A stretch of 11,673 bases of DNA from an uncultured Treponema sp. (GCA_905372345.1 CAJPPE010000021.1:1-11673); one strand, 5' to 3'. Counted from the stretch's first letter, positions 1 through 6,530 are shown. The notes: generated by a model from the letters alone, not told the origin. Translations and numbers: made by a program.

Positions 1-1086
1 CCCCTATTTGCATGGGCGGAATACAATATTTATCATAAGACCGGAAACAAAAAGCGTGTAAAGGATATTATGCCTGTTTTGATTAAGTACATGGACTGGA
101 TTGATAAAATGTTTAAGATGGATAACGGTCTGTATAAAAGTCCTCTTGAAACGGTTAATATGCCTAATACGCCTCGAAAAGAATCCGTTTTTTTGACGGA
201 TTTTAATTCAGCCGTTGCCGTAAATGCCCTTTATATGTCTGCCTTGGGGGATATATTAAACGACAAAGAAATAGATTTTCAGTATAAGAGGTTGTATTTT
301 ACGATAAAAACCAGAATCAACTCCATGATGTGGAATGAAGAAGACAGTTTTTATTATGATCTTGATGCTGACGGCAATCAGATAAAGAAGAAGACCCTTG
401 CCGGTTTTTGGCCGATGCTTGCCGAGATTCCCAATGAGGATAAGGCAGCTCATTTGGTGGAGCACCTGTCCAATCCTAAAACTTTCGGAGGGGACCATCC
501 TTTCCCTAGTTTAGCAGCCGATGAGCCTGAATATGACGAAAGCGGAAACGGTGCATGCGGCAGCGTCTTTCCCATTTTGAACTTTGTTGTCGTAAAAGGC
601 TTGGAAAAATATAACCGCTGGGAGATAGCGAGAGAGTGCGTTATAAGGCACCTTTACTATGTGCTTGAAACCCTTTCTCCCGCAGGTAATTCAAAAAAAC
701 AAGGCTTTTTATGGGAGGCATATTCTCCCGTAAAAGAAGGCCCCGCCCAATGGAAGGGAAAGCCTGCCTTTCCGCGTAAACAATACCTTTTGGGTGTAGG
801 TCTTTCTACAATCAGCCTGATGATAGAAAACGTTATAGGGCTTTCGATAAGTCTTCCGCGCAAAACGGTAAATTGGACTGTGCCTAATCTTGAAGTAATG
901 GGTATCGAAAACTTAAGCCTTAAACGAAATCTTATAACCATTCTTTCGTCCAAGAGCCAGAGGGGCTGGGAAATACATATGGAAAGCGAAAAGCTCTATT
1001 ACTTTACCATAAATATCCTAAACGAAAAGAAGAAGACTTTGCCGATTCCCTCTGGTAAGTGTTCAATGCTGATAGACAAACTTTAA
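1..1086 (+). CDS. Trehalase / MGH1-like family glycosidase, C-terminal part (5' truncated by window edge)
   Basis: The reading frame is open from base 1, so the true start lies upstream; 361 residues are visible. The fragment opens with PLFAWAEY, which resembles the (Q)PPLFAWA segment of the (alpha/alpha)6-barrel glycosidases grouped as trehalase-like or mannosylglycerate-hydrolase-like (MGH1). Family-like pieces follow in order: NGLYKSPLE (about residues 41-49, where relatives carry an acidic active-site motif), a WNEEDSFYYDLDADG strand, AGFWPMLAEIP, a glycine-rich NGACGSVFPILNFVVVKGLEKY-type segment (quoted in part: GACGSVFPILNF), and LWEAYSPV near the C-terminus. Such enzymes hydrolyse alpha-linked sugars in the cytoplasm or periplasm. 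The substrate cannot be told here, and the classical trehalase signature containing QWDxPxGW is not present. The last ~100 residues probably form a beta-rich tail. It ends 9 bases from the converging gdhA. Family-level call is fairly secure; substrate is unknown. Confidence 0.7.
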   Translation, partial: PLFAWAEYNIYHKTGNKKRVKDIMPVLIKYMDWIDKMFKMDNGLYKSPLETVNMPNTPRKESVFLTDFNSAVAVNALYMSALGDILNDKEIDFQYKRLYFTIKTRINSMMWNEEDSFYYDLDADGNQIKKKTLAGFWPMLAEIPNEDKAAHLVEHLSNPKTFGGDHPFPSLAADEPEYDESGNGACGSVFPILNFVVVKGLEKYNRWEIARECVIRHLYYVLETLSPAGNSKKQGFLWEAYSPVKEGPAQWKGKPAFPRKQYLLGVGLSTISLMIENVIGLSISLPRKTVNWTVPNLEVMGIENLSLKRNLITILSSKSQRGWEIHMESEKLYYFTINILNEKKKTLPIPSGKCSMLIDKL

Positions 1087-1095
1087 AATGGCGGT

Positions 1096-2337
1096 TTAGC
1101 TAATTCCCTTAACTTTTTGAGTTTCTACAAGTTCTTTTAAGGCCTTAATATAGGCTGCCTTTCTCATGCTGACCTTATAGGCCTCTTTTTCATTCCATAC
1201 CAGTTTGAAGGCTTCAATCATCTTGTCTTCAAGGCGTTTATTGACTTCTTCTTCCGTCCAATAAAAACCTTGCAGGTTTTGCACCCATTCAAAGTATGAA
1301 ACGATTACACCTCCCGAATTTGCAAGAACATCGGGCACAGTTATAATGTTATTTTTTTCGAGGATTTTATCGGCTTCAGGAGTGACTGGGCCGTTTGCAG
1401 CCTCGATTATTATGGAGGTCTTAATATTTGATGCATTTTTTTCGGTAATTTGATTTTCGAGGGCGGCCGGAACCAAAATATCGGCTTTAAGTTCCAATAG
1501 TTCTTCATTGGTTATTCTTGTAAAATCGCCTTCAAAAGAACTCAGTTTTTTCCCTTCTTTTTTATGTTTGAGTATTTTAGGAATATTCAAACCCTTTTCA
1601 TTGTATATTGCACTGCTTGTATCGCTTATTGCAATTATCCTGGCTCCGTCTTTATAAAAAAGATTTGCAGTAACGCCGCCGACATTTCCAAAACCTTGGA
1701 TAACTACACTTTGGTCTTTTAAGTTTTTATTTAGTTTTTTTAAAATTTCCCTCGTTGCAAAAAGAACTCCCCGGCCTGTGGCTTCTACTCGTCCCTTAGA
1801 GCCGCCGAGAGGAAGAGGTTTTCCCGTAACAACTGCGGGGCTGAATTCTCCGGCATATTCACTGTAGCTGTCCGCTATCCAAGCCATCACCTTTGCATTT
1901 GTTCCGACATCCGGGGCAGGTATATCCGTTCTAGGGCCTATAAAAGAAGCAATCCGCCTTGTGTAGCCTCTTGTCAGCTTTTCAAGTTCCGTTTCTGAAA
2001 GATGCGAAGGATTTACGCAAATACCTCCTTTACCGCCTCCATAGGGAATATCGGCAACGGCACATTTAAAGGTCATCCATGCAGAAAGGGAGCGAACCTC
2101 ATCTATGTTTACATCTTGGTGAAATCTTATTCCTCCCTTTGCAGGGCCTCTTAATGTAGAATGTTGAATCCTGTAACCGCTAAAAACCTTGATTTTTCCG
2201 TTGTCCATTTTTACAGGTATTGAAACATGCATCTCTCTTTCAGGGCTCAAAAGGGATATGTAATCGTCTTCTGGCAGATTAGCCGTATTTGCGGCTTCCG
2301 TTATTGTGGTTAAAAGTTTTTCGTATGTACTCGCCAT
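1096..2337 (-). CDS. gdhA: Glutamate dehydrogenase
   Basis: This 413-residue protein has the usual length of a small hexameric glutamate dehydrogenase, which interconverts glutamate with 2-oxoglutarate and ammonium using NAD(P). The N-terminal substrate domain shows RGPAKGGIRFH (Lys67), TFKCAVADIPYGGGKGG (Lys91 and the catalytic Lys103) and PAPDVGT (Asp143, the catalytic acid). The Rossmann domain begins with QGFGNVGG (GxGxxG at 215-220). The second strand ends in SDTSS (Asp239), which does not settle NAD versus NADP. The C-terminal NSGGVIVSYFEWVQN segment (340-354) is also typical. The start is supported by an AGAAGGA ribosome site 6-7 bases before the ATG and by a perfect TATAAT box 30 bases upstream. 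In an amino-acid-fermenting treponeme it would act in glutamate catabolism or nitrogen balance. It converges on the glycosidase gene, with a cobalamin riboswitch about 320 bases upstream on the same strand. Confidence 0.95.
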   Translation of the reverse strand: MASTYEKLLTTITEAANTANLPEDDYISLLSPEREMHVSIPVKMDNGKIKVFSGYRIQHSTLRGPAKGGIRFHQDVNIDEVRSLSAWMTFKCAVADIPYGGGKGGICVNPSHLSETELEKLTRGYTRRIASFIGPRTDIPAPDVGTNAKVMAWIADSYSEYAGEFSPAVVTGKPLPLGGSKGRVEATGRGVLFATREILKKLNKNLKDQSVVIQGFGNVGGVTANLFYKDGARIIAISDTSSAIYNEKGLNIPKILKHKKEGKKLSSFEGDFTRITNEELLELKADILVPAALENQITEKNASNIKTSIIIEAANGPVTPEADKILEKNNIITVPDVLANSGGVIVSYFEWVQNLQGFYWTEEEVNKRLEDKMIEAFKLVWNEKEAYKVSMRKAAYIKALKELVETQKVKGIS

Positions 2338-2656
2338 AAAATCCTTCTTAAAAATAATTTATGATGATTATACATTAAAAGCCGTATTTTTGAAAGCTAT
2401 CAGGGGAAAAATTCGAATTTTGAGTTAAAAAAGAAAAACGATTCCGGTCCGCAAAGGGATTTAGGTTTCCTCAAAATGTACACCCAAGGGTATCAATCGG
2501 ATGCACTTAAGGCTAAACGAAGAAAACTTGACAAAATCTTCATAACAGCCCAAGGAGCAATAGAGGAAATAAATATGATTAACACGATAAATTTTGCTGC
2601 AACTCATGAGTCCAAGCAGAGTGCGGCACGGGCAAAACTTGTATTTTACCCTCATA
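2338..2656 (-). other. Apparently non-coding stretch between the cobalamin riboswitch and gdhA, possible gene remnant
   Basis: No reading frame here is convincing as a protein gene. On the minus strand a 66-codon frame (2661-2461) begins inside the riboswitch P1 stem and has no ribosome site. A second, strongly hydrophobic frame (stop to stop about 2603-2493) reads IVLIIFISSIAPWAVMKI and continues with a leucine/serine-rich helix before a TGA. It resembles a signal peptide or one membrane helix, but lacks an ATG and a ribosome site at the right place. A T-rich run (TTTTTCTTTTTT, 2438-2427) could end transcription, though I see no strong stem before it. The stretch may be the eroded remains of a B12-regulated membrane or exported protein gene, or the body of a riboswitch-led untranslated RNA. 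Confidence 0.35.
2367..2395 (-). promoter_or_regulatory. Predicted sigma-70 promoter of gdhA
   Basis: On the minus strand a perfect TATAAT lies at 2372-2367, 30 bases upstream of the gdhA ATG. The best -35 at 17-base spacing is TTTCAA (2395-2390), which matches TTGACA at only 3 of 6 positions. The expected start of transcription is near 2360, giving a leader of about 23 bases that contains the AGAAGGA ribosome site. This suggests gdhA can be transcribed independently of the upstream riboswitch transcript. Confidence 0.5.
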
Positions 2657-2820
2657 GTCATTGGCAGGTCTTACGGCTCGGAGGTCATCATTGATTTTCG
2701 CCTTCCCGGAATAAACCAGTGGCATTTTGAAAAACAACTCTCTCACTTACGTCAGCCGGACTGCTCAGGACTTTCACCTGATTCCCTTTTCACTCCTTAG
2801 TTAAAAGGAGCACCAAGACC
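2657..2820 (-). promoter_or_regulatory. Cobalamin (adenosylcobalamin-type) riboswitch
   Basis: Read on the minus strand, the conserved pieces of the cobalamin aptamer appear in order and at normal spacing: AAAAGGGAAT (2790-2781), the hairpin UCAGG/CCUGA (2781-2777 with 2769-2765) containing GGTGAAAGTCC, GCAGTCCGGCTGACGTAAG (2763-2745), GCCACTGG paired with CCGGGAAGGC (2723-2716 with 2709-2700), and the B12 box AGCCGTAAGACCTGCC (2678-2663), which matches the consensus AGYCMGGAGACCKGCC at 13 of 16 positions. A closing P1 stem can form between GUCUUGGU (2819-2812) and GCCAA-U-GAC (2665-2657). Just inside it, CUCCUU/AAGGAG makes P2. Established role: the RNA binds cobalamin and shuts off B12 uptake, synthesis or B12-alternative genes. 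I see no obvious L5 kissing-loop partner and no well-placed ribosome site close downstream, so its output here is unclear. Confidence 0.92.
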
Positions 2821-2840
2821 GAAACCGTTATTTAACTGCA

Positions 2841-2869
2841 ATTCTATACTTTTATAAAAAATATGTCAA
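2841..2869 (-). promoter_or_regulatory. Strong sigma-70 promoter for the cobalamin riboswitch RNA
   Basis: On the minus strand a perfect -35 TTGACA (2869-2864), a 17-base spacer and a -10 TAGAAT (2846-2841, 5 of 6) form one of the best housekeeping promoters in the window. Transcription should begin near 2834, about 14 bases before the riboswitch P1 stem, the expected geometry for a riboswitch leader. Its good condition argues that the riboswitch RNA is still made. Confidence 0.8.
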
Positions 2870-2918
2870 GATATCAAAATCGGTACTCCAATCCAATCGA
2901 GATTCAACACACTGACAA

Positions 2919-2947
2919 TTGAAAAATACTATATTCTATGATATAAT
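2919..2947 (+). promoter_or_regulatory. Sigma-70 promoter of the FNT channel gene
   Basis: TTGAAA (2919-2924), a 17-base spacer and a perfect TATAAT (2942-2947) lie just upstream of the channel gene start at 2972. Transcription would start near 2954. It is divergent from the riboswitch promoter, with about 50 bases between the two -35 boxes, so a regulator bound between them could act on both. Confidence 0.75.
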
Positions 2948-2971
2948 CGAGCTATAGGGGATATTAAAGTT

Positions 2972-3808
2972 ATGTCTGAAAAAATGTATTGTGATCCGGC
3001 CGAGATTTTGGAAGTTACGGTGCAAAAGGGTATTGCAAAGGCTTCGACCCCGGTGTGGAAGCTGCTTTGCCTAGGATTTTTGGCAGGGGTTTTTATTGCC
3101 TTTGCTTCGGAAGGCTCCAATATGGCGGCCTTCGGGCTCTTTGCCAAGTCTGAAACTTACGGCCTTGGAAAATTCGTTGCAGGGCTTATCTTTCCTGTGG
3201 GGCTTATCTTGGTGCTCCTTGCCGGAGCCGAACTTTTTACGGGCAACAATCTGATAATTGCAGCCGTTTTAGAAAAAAAGGTGAGCTTTTCTGCAATGAT
3301 TAAAAACTGGCTTGCCGTTTATATCGGAAATTTTATAGGTTCTGTTTTTATTTCTTTTTTAATTGTAAAAAGCGGACAGCTTTCAAGCGGTGCAAGTCTT
3401 TTGGGAGGGATTACGATAAAAATTGCTTACGGCAAGGTTTCACTTTCTTTTGTGCAGGCCGTTTTTTTAGGCATCATGTGTAATTGGCTGGTCTGCCTTG
3501 CAGTCTGGCTCTGCTATGGAGCTAAGGATATGACCGGAAAAATGCTTGCCGCTTTTTTCCCGATTTGGCTTTTTATAACTTCCGGTTTTGAGCACAGTGT
3601 TGCGAACATGTACTATATCCCTGCGGGGATTTTCTCGAAAAGCGTTTCGGCCTATGCTGCCGCTTCCGGTCTTTCCGCCGAGGCTCTTTCAAATATAAAT
3701 TGGGCTAATTTTTTTATAAAGAATTTAATGCCCGTTACTCTCGGAAACATAATAGGCGGGGCATTTTTTGTCGGAATGTTTTATTGGATTTGTTACAAGA
3801 AAAAATAA
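2972..3808 (+). CDS. Formate/nitrite transporter (FNT) family channel
   Basis: The 278-residue, very hydrophobic protein has the normal FNT length and about six membrane helices, forming a pentameric inner-membrane channel for small monovalent anions. Both family signatures are visible: LLAGAELFTGNN (82-93) and GIMCNWLVCLAVW (167-179). The central pore histidine is in the FITSGFEHSVANMYYIP segment (His208), at the place of His209 of FocA. The N-terminal PAEILE segment fits the amphipathic first helix. Formate is the likeliest cargo in a fermenting anaerobe, but nitrite and hydrosulfide members share these motifs and no neighbouring gene settles it. The ATG at 2972 is preceded by a GGGG-rich, rather distant ribosome site; an in-frame ATG four codons later is an alternative. 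It probably leads a transcript with the next two genes. Confidence 0.88.
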   Translation: MSEKMYCDPAEILEVTVQKGIAKASTPVWKLLCLGFLAGVFIAFASEGSNMAAFGLFAKSETYGLGKFVAGLIFPVGLILVLLAGAELFTGNNLIIAAVLEKKVSFSAMIKNWLAVYIGNFIGSVFISFLIVKSGQLSSGASLLGGITIKIAYGKVSLSFVQAVFLGIMCNWLVCLAVWLCYGAKDMTGKMLAAFFPIWLFITSGFEHSVANMYYIPAGIFSKSVSAYAAASGLSAEALSNINWANFFIKNLMPVTLGNIIGGAFFVGMFYWICYKKK

Positions 3809-3814
3809 CTTTTT

Positions 3815-3830
3815 GGAAGCTGCTGCTTCC
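3815..3830 (+). other. Small stem-loop between the FNT and dehydrogenase genes
   Basis: GGAAGC and GCTTCC form a perfect 6-base stem with a TGCT loop directly after the channel gene. It is followed by TGCAAAAAATTTTT, so the T-run comes 10 bases late. It may act as a weak partial terminator or an RNA-stability element at the gene boundary, rather than a full stop. Confidence 0.35.
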
Positions 3831-3862
3831 TGCAAAAAATTTTTATAAGGAGAATTTAAATC

Positions 3863-4741
3863 ATGAAGGTTGAAAATTGTGATGTAGGCTTTATAGGCCT
3901 TGGTGTTATGGGAAAAAGCATGGCAGAAAGATTAAGAGCGGCCGGTGCTAAGATGCACGTTTTTACGCGTACAAAAAAATCCGCCGAAGAGATTCTTTCA
4001 AAGGGAGCTGTTTGGTATGATGACCCGTCAAGCCTTGCTCCCAATTGTAAAATCATTTTTACGATCGTCGGCTATCCGCAAGATGTTGAAGAAACATATT
4101 TCGGAGAAAAGGGTTTATTAAAAACCGCAAAGCCCGGAACGATTTTTGCCGATATGACGACTTCAAGTCCGATTTTGGCAAAAAAAATTTATGATGAGGC
4201 AAAGAAAAAAGAATGTTTTTCTGTAGACGCTCCCGTTTCAGGTGGAGATATAGGGGCTAAAAACGGTACCCTTTCGATTATGGCAGGCGGAGATGAATTA
4301 GCCTTTAAAGAGTTGGAACCTTTTTTTGCCTGCATGGGAAAAACTTGGGCTCTTCAAGGCGGTGCAGGGGCAGGGCAGCACACTAAGATGGCAAACCAAA
4401 TAGCCGTAGCCGCAAACCTTTTCGGTACTGTCGAAGCTGTCTGTTATGCCGAGGCCGCAGGCCTTGACCCTCAAAAAATGCTTTCGGCTATCGGGGGCGG
4501 TGCTGCAGGAAGTTGGCAGATTTTAAACAACGGGCCTAAGATGCTTCAAAAAGATTTTGCTCCGGGCTTCTATATTAAACACTTTTTAAAGGATTTAAAC
4601 ATAACCTTAAATGTTGCAAAGGAACTCAAACTGCACATTCCTGTTTTGGAGCTTGCACAAAATTTCTTTAATAAGATGAATGAAGAAGGCTATGCCGAAA
4701 AAGGAACGCAGGCCATCTACGAGTACTATAAAACTATTTAA
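3863..4741 (+). CDS. NAD(P)-dependent beta-hydroxyacid dehydrogenase (3-hydroxyisobutyrate dehydrogenase family)
   Basis: At 292 residues this matches the beta-hydroxyacid dehydrogenase family, soluble enzymes that oxidise short beta-hydroxyacids such as 3-hydroxyisobutyrate or tartronate semialdehyde's reduced form, or run the reverse reduction. Visible motifs are the N-terminal dinucleotide site GFIGLGVMG (9-17), the substrate loop DAPVSGGDIGAKNGTL (122-137) and GAGQHTKMANQ (169-179), with the catalytic Lys175 and Asn178. After the second strand the sequence reads FTRTKKS (Arg36), which in this family favours NADP, so physiological work as a semialdehyde reductase (GarR- or succinic-semialdehyde-reductase-like) is plausible. 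A clear AAGGAG site precedes the ATG. It sits 54 bases after the channel gene and 11 bases before pyrE, so the three are likely co-transcribed without an obvious common pathway. The exact substrate cannot be assigned. Confidence 0.88.
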   Translation: MKVENCDVGFIGLGVMGKSMAERLRAAGAKMHVFTRTKKSAEEILSKGAVWYDDPSSLAPNCKIIFTIVGYPQDVEETYFGEKGLLKTAKPGTIFADMTTSSPILAKKIYDEAKKKECFSVDAPVSGGDIGAKNGTLSIMAGGDELAFKELEPFFACMGKTWALQGGAGAGQHTKMANQIAVAANLFGTVEAVCYAEAAGLDPQKMLSAIGGGAAGSWQILNNGPKMLQKDFAPGFYIKHFLKDLNITLNVAKELKLHIPVLELAQNFFNKMNEEGYAEKGTQAIYEYYKTI

Positions 4742-4752
4742 AGGAAGCTCTT

Positions 4753-5457
4753 ATGCACAAAGATGAAAAGAAAATTGCAGAGGTTCAAAAAAAATATGGG
4801 CCGCTTTTGGCTAAAACGGCTTTTGAGCTGGGAGCCTTAAAGCTTTCTCCCAATGATCCATTTACTTGGGCATCAGGCTACCGTATGCCCATTTATAACG
4901 ATAACCGCCGTTTTTTAGCCCTGCCTGAGATGCGCCGTACAATAGCAGAAGCCTTCGCAGAGCTTTTAAAAGCGGTTGACTTTGACCCCGAATGGCTCGC
5001 AGGAACAGCTACGGCAGGAATTCCTCATTCCGTAAGTTTGGGCGACCTCTTGAAAAAAAGCGTTTCCTATGTACGCTCGGGCGGAAAAGATCACGGCCTA
5101 AAAAACCAAATTGAAGGCTTGGGTGCCAATGCGGATTATAAAGGTGCCGATGTGCTTGTTGTTGAAGATTTAATTTCGACAGGAGGCAGCTCCATCAAGG
5201 CTATTGAGGCTGTGCGTAATGCCAATGGAAAGGTTCCATTTTGTTTTGCTATCTTTTCTTACGGATTTGCAGAAGCCGAAAAAGCTTTTGCCGAATTAAA
5301 GCCTCCCTGTATTCCGGTTACTATTTTAAACTACGATATTATGCTGGATGAGGCTGTAAAGCAAAACTATATAAGTGAAGAAAATAAAAAGAGTCTTGCC
5401 GAATGGAGGCTGGATCCTTTCGGTTGGGGCGAAAAACACGGCTTTCCCAAGGTCTAA
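4753..5457 (+). CDS. pyrE: Orotate phosphoribosyltransferase
   Basis: This 234-residue enzyme joins orotate to PRPP to make orotidine monophosphate in pyrimidine synthesis. It shows the PRPP-binding signature VLVVEDLISTGGSS (134-147), the OPRT-specific SGYRMPIYNDNR segment (41-52) and the YVRSGGKDHG active-site loop (106-115, catalytic Lys112). The length is slightly above the ~210 residues of common bacterial OPRTs because of a charged C-terminal extension ending in WRLDPFGWGEKHGF. The start is supported by AAGGAAG five bases before the ATG, overlapping the stop of the previous gene. No other pyrimidine gene is in view. If the rest of the de novo pathway is absent from the genome, the enzyme would use salvaged orotate. 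A strong hairpin follows directly. Confidence 0.93.
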   Translation: MHKDEKKIAEVQKKYGPLLAKTAFELGALKLSPNDPFTWASGYRMPIYNDNRRFLALPEMRRTIAEAFAELLKAVDFDPEWLAGTATAGIPHSVSLGDLLKKSVSYVRSGGKDHGLKNQIEGLGANADYKGADVLVVEDLISTGGSSIKAIEAVRNANGKVPFCFAIFSYGFAEAEKAFAELKPPCIPVTILNYDIMLDEAVKQNYISEENKKSLAEWRLDPFGWGEKHGFPKV

Positions 5458-5464
5458 AAAATAA

Positions 5465-5492
5465 AAAAGCGGTTCTAAAAAGAACCGCTTTT
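5465..5492. terminator. Bidirectional intrinsic terminator between pyrE and flaB
   Basis: AAAAGCGGTTCT (5465-5476) and AGAACCGCTTTT (5481-5492) form a perfect 12-base stem around an AAAA loop. The A/T flanks supply a T-run in both directions, so the hairpin can end both the plus-strand pyrE transcript and the minus-strand flaB transcript. It lies in the 54-base gap between the two converging genes. Confidence 0.9.
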
Positions 5493-5511
5493 CCGTCAAA
5501 CTGTTTACAGC

Positions 5512-6372
5512 TTACCTTAACAAGGTCATGACACTCTGAGTTGCCTGATTTGCTTGTGCAAGCATTGCTGTACCGGACTGTGTGAGAATCTGGTTTTTGG
5601 TATAATCTACCATCTCCTTAGCCATGTCTACATCACGGATTCGTGATTCGGAGGCTTGGAGATTTTCTGCTGCGATATTGATACCTACAACAGTAAGCTC
5701 GAGTCTGTTTTGGTATGCACCAAGGTCAGCTCTTTGCTTGTTGATTTTCTTGATAGCTTCATCAAGGGTACCGATAGCGCGGTTAGCTGTTTCGGGTGTA
5801 TCGATTGTCATAATCGTTTCATCCCCGATATTGCGAACGCCGAGAGCCTTAGCTGTCATTGTTCCAATGTAAGCTCTTGTTCTCTGATCCATGTTGGCAC
5901 CGATGTGGAACCACATAGAAGCAGTTACGGTGTTTTCTCCGGTTTCTCGAGCAAATCTTCCGGTAAGCATATTCATACCGTTGAACTGTGCGTGGCTTGC
6001 AATTCGGTCTACTTCAGCGATGAGCTGAGATACTTCAACCTGAATGTACAATCTGTCTTCTGCCGAGTAAATACCGTTGGAAGACTGGACGCTGAGTTCG
6101 CGGATTCTCTGGATAACATCTGTAGTTTCCTGAAGGAAAGCTTCCGCAACTTGAATAAAAGAAATGCCGTTTTGTGCGTTGGCACTTGCTTGGTTCAAAC
6201 CGCGGATTTGGCTTCTCATTTTTTCTGATACGGCCAAACCGGATGCATCATCGCCCGCTCGGTTAATACGTAAACCTGAAGAAAGTTTTTCTATGTTTTT
6301 TTGGTTCATTACATTAGTGTGACCCAATGTCCTCTGTGAAAACATAGCGCTCATGTTGTGATTAATGATCAT
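5512..6372 (-). CDS. flaB: Flagellin, core filament protein FlaB of the periplasmic flagellum
   Basis: The protein starts [17 protein letters not shown], the hallmark of spirochete FlaB flagellins, and is 286 residues long. It consists almost only of the conserved N- and C-terminal coiled-coil D0/D1 parts: [20 protein letters not shown] (31-50), the [10 protein letters not shown] turn (129-138), and a C-terminal heptad region ending in [11 protein letters not shown]. The variable D2/D3 surface domains of external flagellins are missing, as usual for filaments kept in the periplasm. The [14 protein letters not shown] stretch (87-100) is the segment recognised by TLR5 in other flagellins. There is no signal peptide; export is through the flagellar type III system. 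The start at 6372 is chosen by homology and by AAAGGAG seven bases upstream; the frame stays open 28 codons further but that part is leader. Treponemes carry several flaB copies; which one this is cannot be fixed here (flaB2 is my guess). Confidence 0.95.
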   Translation of the reverse strand: MIINHNMSAMFSQRTLGHTNVMNQKNIEKLSSGLRINRAGDDASGLAVSEKMRSQIRGLNQASANAQNGISFIQVAEAFLQETTDVIQRIRELSVQSSNGIYSAEDRLYIQVEVSQLIAEVDRIASHAQFNGMNMLTGRFARETGENTVTASMWFHIGANMDQRTRAYIGTMTAKALGVRNIGDETIMTIDTPETANRAIGTLDEAIKKINKQRADLGAYQNRLELTVVGINIAAENLQASESRIRDVDMAKEMVDYTKNQILTQSGTAMLAQANQATQSVMTLLR

Positions 6373-6415
6373 ATTCCTACTCCTTTGGTGATTTTCGGCA
6401 ATTTTAAAATTCCCG

Positions 6416-6429
6416 CGGCATCCCTGCCG
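6416..6429 (-). promoter_or_regulatory. Hairpin upstream of flaB with a CsrA-site-like loop
   Basis: Read on the minus strand, CGGCAGGGATGCCG forms a 5-base stem with GGGA in the loop, and CAGGGATG matches the CARGGATG core of the CsrA consensus. A second GGA lies in the flaB ribosome site (6386-6380), about 40 bases downstream. CsrA control of flagellin from paired leader sites is known in other bacteria, including Borrelia. This one counts only if transcription starts upstream of 6429. A near-identical palindrome at 11585-11598 argues for a dispersed repeat instead. Confidence 0.3.
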
Positions 6430-6504
6430 ATATGTCATTTCCGGATCCTCTGTCATTCCGCAGAAGACGGAAGCACATTACAATTTAAGCTGTGCTTATT
6501 TCAT

Positions 6505-6530
6505 TTATCGGAGAACTAAAAAAAGACTTA
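6505..6530 (-). promoter_or_regulatory. Possible sigma-28 promoter of flaB (distal)
   Basis: On the minus strand TAAG (6530-6527), 14 bases, then TCCGATAA (6512-6505) resembles the flagellar sigma-28 pattern TAAA-N15-GCCGATAA, with 7 of 8 bases in the -10 part and a spacer one base short. Transcription would start near 6498 and give a leader of about 125 bases containing the hairpin at 6416-6429. A competing -10-like GCCGAAAA lies at 6399-6392, almost on the ribosome site, but has no TAAA at the right distance. Confidence 0.4.

Noticed and set aside
2476..2694. 72-codon plus-strand frame between gdhA and the channel gene
   Set aside because: It reads antisense across the cobalamin aptamer and has no recognisable protein features.
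5656..6228. 190-codon open frame on the plus strand, antisense to flaB
   Set aside because: No ribosome site or family match; it is explained by the conserved flaB codons on the other strand.
6373..6456. 28-codon in-frame N-terminal extension of the flagellin
   Set aside because: Spirochete FlaB proteins begin at MIINHN; the ribosome site AAAGGAG is right before that ATG, and the extension covers leader sequence and the CGGCA hairpin.
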